Origin: Gammaproteobacteria bacterium UBA6968
GTDB lineage: Bacteria; Pseudomonadota; Gammaproteobacteria; Pseudomonadales; Azotimanducaceae
Assembly: GCA_002450255.1 (NCBI GenBank)
Contig: DJYW01000153.1
Span: 1 to 5,562, forward strand
Length of the DNA stretch: 5,562 nt
Direction of reading: 5' to 3'
Position 1 is the stretch's first letter. Every line of letters starts with the position of its first letter. Below the pieces are notes generated by a model that saw only the letters and a list, made by a program, of their open reading frames with translations, searched no databases and was not told where the DNA came from. A program made the translations under genes and the position numbers. Shown piece after piece: positions 1-5,562 of the stretch.

Positions 1-8
1 TATTTAAG

Positions 9-22
9 CACCGTTCTCGGTG
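9..22 (-). terminator. Small stem-loop beyond the HupE-like gene, possible weak terminator
   Basis: A perfect 5-bp stem (CACCG / CGGTG) with a 4-base loop lies about 43 bases past the stop codon of the HupE-like gene. Read on the minus strand it is followed by CTTAAATA, which is not a real U-tract. It may be a weak or chance hairpin, and the window edge hides what follows. Confidence 0.22.
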
Positions 23-64
23 ATTATCGTGCTGGGCGATTGTCATGTGGGCGCGGACATGGTT

Positions 65-811
65 CTAGCTGACGTCGGCCCAGAAGTATCCACCGAGCTG
101 ATAGGCGACCAGCAAAAACCCAGCGCTCATTAAGACCACATTCGCGTAACGTGCTTGCTGCATAAAGCCTGCGTGGAGACGCCATCCGTTCATCAGCGTG
201 ACGATGCCTGCCAAAGCCAGCAACTGACCAACCTCCACACCGAGATTAAAAGCGACCAGATTGGCCAGCAAGCCATTTTCTGACAAGCTGATTTGCTGCA
301 ATTTGGTGGCCAAGCCAAAGCCGTGAAACAGGCCAAATACGGCTACCGCGATGCGGGTGGAAGGTGCTATGCCGAAGTGAGTGAAGCCACCCAGATTTTC
401 GAATGCCTTGTAAATGACCGAAAATCCGATGATCGCATCAATGAGATAAGCGTTCGCTGGGATATCTAGCGCCACACCCAGCAGTAGCGTCGTGCTGTGA
501 CCGACTGCAAACAAGGTGACGTAGAGCGCAACCTCACGCATGCGATATAGAAAAAAAATAACGCCTGCCAAAAACAATAAGTGGTCATAGCCGGTCACCA
601 TATGCTTTGCGCCGAGATAAAAGTATGGCCAAAAGTGGAAGCCGGTTTGGTTGGCAAGGAAGCTCGCGTCGCCATCGTCGACGCCATGGCCCCACGCGGC
701 CTGGGTAAACATCATCGCTAATACGGCTAAGGCGAGTGCCATCGCCGTAAGGCGGATACGGATGTTCTCCTCGAGCCTGCTTACGATGCGCTGGGTATTT
801 AGGGTGTGCAT
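65..811 (-). CDS. HupE/UreJ_2 family integral membrane protein
   Basis: This is a predicted inner-membrane protein of 248 residues. Its N-terminal part looks like a signal peptide: a basic stretch near residues 12-20, a hydrophobic core around 23-39, then AAWGHG, with likely cleavage just before or after His42. About six hydrophobic segments follow. Family-typical polar residues sit inside or next to them: His70, Asp76 and His77 in the KHMVTGYDHLLFL motif, His105 in VGHSTTL, Glu138, His163 in LFHGFG, and Glu193 in FNLGVEVGQ. HupE and UreJ relatives have been linked to nickel or cobalt uptake, but this broad subfamily is mostly uncharacterised and often lies away from hydrogenase or urease genes, as here. 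A metal-related role is inference. The start at 811 lacks a good ribosome binding site. Met24 (codon at 742) is an alternative that would still leave a signal peptide. Confidence 0.85.
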   Translation of the reverse strand: MHTLNTQRIVSRLEENIRIRLTAMALALAVLAMMFTQAAWGHGVDDGDASFLANQTGFHFWPYFYLGAKHMVTGYDHLLFLAGVIFFLYRMREVALYVTLFAVGHSTTLLLGVALDIPANAYLIDAIIGFSVIYKAFENLGGFTHFGIAPSTRIAVAVFGLFHGFGLATKLQQISLSENGLLANLVAFNLGVEVGQLLALAGIVTLMNGWRLHAGFMQQARYANVVLMSAGFLLVAYQLGGYFWADVS

Positions 812-827
812 TTTGGCATTGGGCCTA

Positions 828-852
828 TTCGTTAATATGGGTTCGTTAATAT
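828..852. repeat. 11-bp tandem direct repeat upstream of the HupE-like gene
   Basis: The sequence TTCGTTAATAT occurs at 828-838 and again at 842-852, a period of 14 bases. It lies 17-41 bases upstream of the annotated start of the HupE-like gene. A related pair, TTTAAC at 891-896 and 904-909, lies a little further upstream. Repeats at this spacing and distance suit a regulator binding tandem sites, but nothing identifies the regulator. The first copy overlaps a candidate -10 element. Confidence 0.5.
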
Positions 853-860
853 TGTTTAAA
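832..860 (-). promoter_or_regulatory. Candidate sigma70-type promoter for the HupE-like gene
   Basis: Read on the minus strand, TTTAAA (855-860) and TATTAA (832-837) are separated by exactly 17 bases. Each matches its consensus (TTGACA, TATAAT) at four of six positions. Transcription would start near 825, leaving a leader of only about 14 bases before the start at 811. That could explain the missing ribosome binding site, or it could favour the internal start at 742. The region is AT-rich, so a chance match is possible. Confidence 0.35.
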
Positions 861-1000
861 GCCGGCCAGCTCTGTCGCGGTTTGCTCAGTTTTAACGTTG
901 TTCTTTAACCGGTCTTTTCCTAGGTTAGGCAGCAAGCTTGCCATTTTTGGATGTTAGTTTGGTTAATAAATGGCTATAAACTGAGCTCCGGAATAAGGGC

Positions 1001-1354
1001 TTAATTTAGTCGTTGGTTGAACTCAATCATGTTGCCGCTGGGATCGTGAGTGAACATTTGTCGGCATACGCCGGTAATTTCCTTTGCTGTTGTGTGCGCT
1101 ATGGCGTGAGCATCTAGCTGAGCCGCCACGCTATCTATGTTGTCTACCAGAAATGCGAAATGCTGTTCTTGTGGCGGCCGACCGCTCTGAATACCCAACA
1201 GGTGAACCTCCTGATTGCCGCTTTGCAGCCAGGCGCCGGGAAAGCCCAGGTCGGGTCGTGGCAGCAACTGCATGCCGAGTACAGCTACGTAAAAATGCGT
1301 GGCGGTGTCGACATCGTCGACGTTGATTGAAACGTGATGAATGCCTTGAAGCAT
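1001..1354 (-). CDS. VOC family (glyoxalase/bleomycin-resistance fold) protein
   Basis: A 117-residue single-domain protein with the two beta-alpha-beta-beta-beta modules of the vicinal oxygen chelate superfamily. Module one runs from about residue 4 to 53 and module two from about 62 to 114. The four expected metal-ligand positions are all filled: His7 (IHHVSI), His51 (EVHLL), His65 (QHFAFLV) and Glu111 (MIEFNQ). This suggests an active divalent-metal enzyme, though VOC proteins usually complete or share sites by dimerising. The DPSGN turn at 104-108 just before the last strand is typical of the superfamily. Members include glyoxalases, dioxygenases, epimerases and thiol transferases, and the sequence does not reveal which this is. 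The start is well supported by GAGGAAG (1361-1367 on this strand) six bases upstream. It lies 193 bases beyond the dehydrogenase gene and is probably transcribed separately. Confidence 0.88.
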   Translation of the reverse strand: MLQGIHHVSINVDDVDTATHFYVAVLGMQLLPRPDLGFPGAWLQSGNQEVHLLGIQSGRPPQEQHFAFLVDNIDSVAAQLDAHAIAHTTAKEITGVCRQMFTHDPSGNMIEFNQRLN

Positions 1355-1498
1355 GCGCTACTTCCTCTCTCAAATCGGGTTAGTGGAACCATAACGGCAA
1401 AAATAGTGCTTTAGACAAACACCGTTTTCAGGATTGGCATCAGCGCTAACGATAACCTTTAATCAAAGCGAGCGGGGTACGTGACGGGCTTAGGGATA

Positions 1499-1530
1499 AG
1501 GTTGGGAATCGCGGTAGCGAGTCCCAACCT
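1499..1530 (-). terminator. Strong stem-loop at the 3' end of the bifunctional beta-oxidation gene
   Basis: A perfect 9-bp inverted repeat (arms 1499-1507 and 1522-1530) encloses a second 4-bp stem (1509-1512 with 1517-1520) capped by a four-base loop. Only one A-G mismatch separates the two stems. It begins 17 bases past the stop codon at 1548-1550. On the minus strand the stem is followed by TATCCC, so the U-tract of a classical intrinsic terminator is missing. It may still protect the 3' end of the mRNA or mark termination by another route. Confidence 0.5.
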
Positions 1531-1547
1531 CAGTAGCCACTTTAGCC

Positions 1548-3650
<2,103 letters not shown>

Positions 3651-3999
3651 AAGGTTCCTTCCCACATCAGAAAAATTCGCGGTAGTCTGCCGGAAGTGTC
3701 GCCAGAATCCCAGTGGTCCGGAGGACGCGAATGAAGTTGCGGTTGGTACGTTTGAAAACGGGGCAAACCAGGCGATCCGCGCCAAGCGGGAGTAACGCGA
3801 GAGCCGTTGCCTAAGTGTTGGCTTCGCTGCGCTTTGGTTCAGTTATGCCAAGCAGACGGAATAGGGCTGATCGCCGCAGAGATCCATGGCGTCGCAATCC
3901 GGGCAGGCATCTATTGCTGGCGGTGCGGGTCAGCGAGCCGTTACACTTCACCCATTTATGGTTGCCGTCAATCATTAGCCGCAGGAGCGTTATTCCTTA
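3651..3999. other. Divergent intergenic region between the beta-oxidation gene and RNase AM
   Basis: This 349-bp region must hold the promoters of both flanking genes, which point away from each other. I could not find a convincing -35/-10 pair on either strand. I also did not recognise a FadR- or PsrA-type operator for the fatty-acid gene. Small palindromes are present, such as GTCC-GGA-GGAC at 3716-3726 and CCGC-N5-GCGG at 3777-3789, but they are short enough to be chance. Open frames crossing the region have no recognisable product and no ribosome binding site. Confidence 0.5.
3656..3660 (-). promoter_or_regulatory. Ribosome binding site deciding the start of the bifunctional enzyme
   Basis: On the minus strand AAGGA (within GGGAAGGAA) lies five bases before the ATG at 3650. 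This supports starting there, where homology to the crotonase family begins, rather than at the first in-frame ATG at 3785. Confidence 0.75.
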
Positions 4000-4818
4000 A
4001 TGTACGATTTGCATTTGCATTCCTGTCACTCCGATGGCGCGCTCAGCGTGGCGGAGATTTTGGCGCAAGCTCAGGCTCGCGGGGTCAAGCAACTGTCCAT
4101 CACCGATCACGATACGGTAGCAGCCTATGCGCACATCGACGCAGTCGATTTGGGCGATTTACGCATTATTCCCGGCTGCGAGTTTTCTACCCAATGGCGT
4201 GGCCGAGATATCCATATTGTCGGCTTGAATTTACAGTTGGCGCACGCGCAGCTGGATCAAGCTATGCAGCAACAGGCCAAAGCGAGATTACTCAGGGCAG
4301 AGCATATCGACGCGGCCTTAGCGAAGCTGGGTTTACGCGAAACCTTGGCCGGTGCGCTGCTCAAAGCGGGTCGGGCCACGATTGGCCGGCCGCATTTCGC
4401 TCAACACCTTGTCGATCGAGGCGCAGTGAAATCGATGGCCGAAGCGTTTAAGCGCTATCTTGGCGCCGGTAAGGCCGGTGATATTAAGGCGCATTGGCCT
4501 TCTATGGAAACCGCTTGTGACTGGATAAACGCAGCGGGGGGCACGGCCGTAATTGCGCATCCGTTAAAATATAAGATGACGCTTACCAAGCTGCGCAATT
4601 TAATTGAGGAGTTTAAAGCAACTGGGGGTGCGGCCATTGAAGTGATCTGCTCAATGCAGCAGCCAAACCACACCATAACGTTAGCGGACCTTGCCACTAG
4701 ATACGATCTGTTAGCTTCGGCGGGTTCGGATTTTCATCGTCCCGGACAACCTTGGGCAGACCTTGGGCGAGTCGCGCCGTTGCCTGTACAGTGCCAGCCG
4801 GTGTGGTCGACTTGGTAG
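4000..4818 (+). CDS. rnm: RNase AM (YciV/TrpH-type PHP-domain 5'-3' exoribonuclease)
   Basis: A 272-residue PHP-domain protein that aligns along its whole length with Escherichia coli YciV, now RNase AM. That enzyme trims 5' ends of rRNA precursors and degrades short oligonucleotides, including 3',5'-bisphosphonucleotides. The trinuclear metal-site residues are visible in order: His5 and His7 (LHLHS), Asp12, Asp36-His37-Asp38 (ITDHDT), Glu61 (GCEFST), His72 (IHIVGLN), His132 (GRPHFA), His187 (IAHP), and Asp244 with His246 (SDFH). The insert at about 84-165, including FKRYLGAGKAG, and the ending QPVWSTW also match this subfamily. The start is a methionine one residue before YDLHLHS. AGGAG at 3983-3987 is 12 bases upstream, a slightly long spacing. 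In enterobacteria the gene sits by yciO and the trp operon, but here neither neighbour is present. The protein is probably cytoplasmic and active, since no ligand is missing. Confidence 0.9.
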   Translation: MYDLHLHSCHSDGALSVAEILAQAQARGVKQLSITDHDTVAAYAHIDAVDLGDLRIIPGCEFSTQWRGRDIHIVGLNLQLAHAQLDQAMQQQAKARLLRAEHIDAALAKLGLRETLAGALLKAGRATIGRPHFAQHLVDRGAVKSMAEAFKRYLGAGKAGDIKAHWPSMETACDWINAAGGTAVIAHPLKYKMTLTKLRNLIEEFKATGGAAIEVICSMQQPNHTITLADLATRYDLLASAGSDFHRPGQPWADLGRVAPLPVQCQPVWSTW

Positions 4819-4933
4819 ACAGGTATTGATCTGGCGTTGCTGCGACGTTGCCGTCTGAATTGGCAGGCGTGACTGCTTCAGGTTAAAACGAAAGCACTTT
4901 AATCTGCTCATCCCTCGCAGGCGGTCTCTCACA

Positions 4934-4986
4934 GATCGTTTTCCCAGGATGGATTTGATCAGGACGTTGCATTTAGATCGCAGATC
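4934..4986. repeat. Cluster of four GATC sites
   Basis: GATC occurs at 4934-4937, 4957-4960, 4976-4979 and 4983-4986, four times in 53 bases. A fifth copy is at 4828-4831. Far fewer than one would be expected by chance in such a length. If the host has Dam methylase, such clusters can be bound by methylation-sensitive proteins. Whether this host has Dam is not shown here. Confidence 0.5.
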
Positions 4987-5002
4987 ATTGCAAATAAATG
5001 CA
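4968..5002. repeat. 8-bp perfect inverted repeat, 19-base spacer
   Basis: The arms TGCATTTA (4968-4975) and TAAATGCA (4995-5002) are exact reverse complements. The spacer begins with GATC-GCA-GATC, itself a small inverted repeat, so the whole could fold as a two-tier hairpin or serve as a protein-binding palindrome. Its role is unknown. It lies about 410 bases upstream of the aldehyde dehydrogenase start. Confidence 0.45.
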
Positions 5003-5064
5003 GATAGAGGTGTTTCATCAAGCGTTGTAAATCCGCGCCGTAGGGTTAAGCTATGGGGCTATTA

Positions 5065-5093
5065 GCAACAAAGCCAGTATCGCTGGCTGTTGC
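5065..5093. repeat. Bulged 11-bp hairpin
   Basis: GCAAC (5065-5069) pairs with GTTGC (5089-5093), and AGCCAG (5072-5077) pairs with CTGGCT (5083-5088). A two-base AA bulge lies on the left arm and the loop is five bases (TATCG). No T-tract follows on either strand, so it is not a typical terminator. An RNA structural element or operator is possible. Confidence 0.45.
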
Positions 5094-5349
5094 GATAACC
5101 ACGGCGGTGGCTTAGGGGTAGGCACCACGGGGAGTACAACAACTGCATCTCAAAACCTTTGGACCAAAAGGCTCTGCATAGCGGGCTTGTTGACTGGGCA
5201 TCGCTCTATCAATAAGCGGCGTTACGAACCAAGGGGTTGGGGTTTGCAAGCCAGATGGATCGGATTGTGGGCGGTGGTGTCTTCGGGCACAAAGCGGTGC
5301 ACGCAACCGTGGCCATTGGGGCCTGGCAGGGGCGGTACTGACATATAGA

Positions 5350-5381
5350 TTGCCGAGAAAGGTAGGTATCTGTCTCGGTAA
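5350..5381 (+). promoter_or_regulatory. 9-bp inverted repeat just upstream of the aldehyde dehydrogenase gene
   Basis: TTGCCGAGA (5350-5358) and TCTCGGTAA (5373-5381) are complementary except for one position, which would be a G-U pair in RNA. The spacer is 14 bases, placing the arm centres 23 bp apart, close to two helical turns. It ends 31 bases before the GTG start and 19 bases before the ribosome binding site. This suits either an operator for a dimeric regulator or a leader hairpin. Confidence 0.5.
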
Positions 5382-5412
5382 CCCTAAACTCAAGAAACAC
5401 GAGGAAGTTAAA

Positions 5413-5562
5413 GTGAGCAATCGAACCAAGTTTTATATTAACGGTGCATGGGTAGAGCCCTCCACTAGCGATACTCTGGACGTAATTAATCCAGCAACGG
5501 AACAACCCATCGGCGCTGTGGCGATGGGCGGCGTAGCTGATGTGGATGCAGCAGTAGCGGCA
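5413..5562 (+). CDS. Aldehyde dehydrogenase, N-terminal fragment (cut by window end)
   Basis: Only the first 50 codons are in the window; a full protein of this family is usually around 475-500 residues. The peptide opens with [10 protein letters not shown] (residues 7-16), followed by the [12 protein letters not shown] segment (24-35) and then [10 protein letters not shown] (41-50). This is the characteristic start of the NAD(P)-dependent aldehyde dehydrogenase superfamily, leading into its coenzyme-binding domain. The catalytic cysteine and glutamate lie beyond the window, so activity and substrate cannot be judged. The start is GTG, supported by GAGGAAG at 5401-5407 five bases upstream, and no in-frame ATG occurs nearby. 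The gene is not closely linked to RNase AM: 594 bp separate them, and an inverted repeat at 5350-5381 suggests its own control. Such enzymes oxidise aldehydes to acids in the cytoplasm. A link to the beta-oxidation gene is only inference. Confidence 0.92.
   Translation, partial: MSNRTKFYINGAWVEPSTSDTLDVINPATEQPIGAVAMGGVADVDAAVAA

Larger units (their letters stand above)
4819..5412. other. 594-bp gene-poor region ahead of the aldehyde dehydrogenase gene
   Basis: No frame on either strand gives a recognisable protein. All three plus-strand frames are interrupted, and the longer minus-strand frames lack ribosome binding sites and run into the aldehyde dehydrogenase start. The region does carry structure: a GATC cluster with an inverted repeat near 4968-5002, a bulged hairpin at 5065-5093, a short hairpin closed by a C(UUCG)G loop at 5277-5290, and a 9-bp inverted repeat at 5350-5381. 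It could hold a long leader, a small RNA, or the remains of a lost gene. No intrinsic terminator for RNase AM is evident just after 4818. Confidence 0.55.

Noticed and set aside
1..46. Possible start of another minus-strand gene (MTIAQHDNHRERCLN) running off the left edge
   Set aside because: Only 15 codons are visible, no ribosome binding site precedes it, and the hairpin at 9-22 falls within it.
919..949. GGCA...TGCC hairpin followed by ATTTTT on the plus strand, terminator-like
   Set aside because: The stem is only four pairs and there is no plus-strand gene upstream for it to terminate. On the minus strand it has no U-tract.
1308..1323. Repeated GTCGAC sites in the VOC gene, similar to a stretch near 670-682 in the HupE-like gene
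   Set aside because: Both are explained by coding for Val-Asp-Asp stretches and are too short to be a mobile or regulatory repeat.
3651..3785. 45-codon N-terminal extension of the bifunctional enzyme from the first in-frame ATG at 3785
   Set aside because: The extra residues do not resemble the crotonase family, while the ATG at 3650 has a good ribosome binding site and begins where homology begins.
3807..4451. 214-codon plus-strand open frame overlapping the start of RNase AM
   Set aside because: It overlaps RNase AM for most of its length in another frame, has many Arg and Ser residues typical of an out-of-frame reading, and matches nothing I recognise.
5025..5053. Possible promoter for the aldehyde dehydrogenase (TTGTAA with a weak -10 about 17 bases on)
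   Set aside because: The -10 match is poor and the site is about 360 bases from the gene, so I could not support it.
5255..5341. 28-codon plus-strand frame beginning [13 protein letters not shown]
   Set aside because: There is no ribosome binding site and no family match, and short frames of this size are common by chance.
5209..5505. 98-codon minus-strand frame overlapping the aldehyde dehydrogenase start
   Set aside because: It runs antisense through the aldehyde dehydrogenase start, lacks a ribosome binding site, and has no recognisable product.

Overview
The window shows chromosomal DNA from a heterotrophic proteobacterium, most likely a gammaproteobacterium. The best clue is a close RNase AM (YciV/TrpH) homologue, together with a FadB/FadJ-type fatty-acid oxidation protein of proteobacterial type. 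Base composition is moderate and uniform. I see no rRNA, tRNA, CRISPR, transposase or phage gene. The species assignment is inference only.

Layout from left to right. A HupE/UreJ-type membrane protein (65-811, minus) is followed by a short AT-rich control region that holds an 11-bp direct repeat and a plausible promoter. Next come a small VOC (glyoxalase-fold) protein (1001-1354, minus) and a long bifunctional enoyl-CoA hydratase/3-hydroxyacyl-CoA dehydrogenase (1548-3650, minus). A strong stem-loop (1499-1530) lies just past the end of the dehydrogenase gene. The 349-bp divergent region 3651-3999 separates this minus-strand block from RNase AM (4000-4818, plus). A 594-bp stretch without a convincing gene (4819-5412) follows. 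It carries three clear inverted repeats and a cluster of GATC sites. It ends at the first 50 codons of an NAD(P)-dependent aldehyde dehydrogenase (5413 onward, plus), which runs off the window.

How the genes relate. The bifunctional protein carries out the two middle steps of beta-oxidation. The aldehyde dehydrogenase could supply acids to the same catabolism, but that link is only proximity. The three minus-strand genes have gaps of about 190 bp, so they look like separate transcription units. RNase AM is a housekeeping RNA-maturation enzyme with no evident functional tie to its neighbours. The window is mostly ordinary core metabolism. The parts worth a second look are the intergenic regions, especially the long region ahead of the aldehyde dehydrogenase. 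I found no convincing undescribed multi-gene system.
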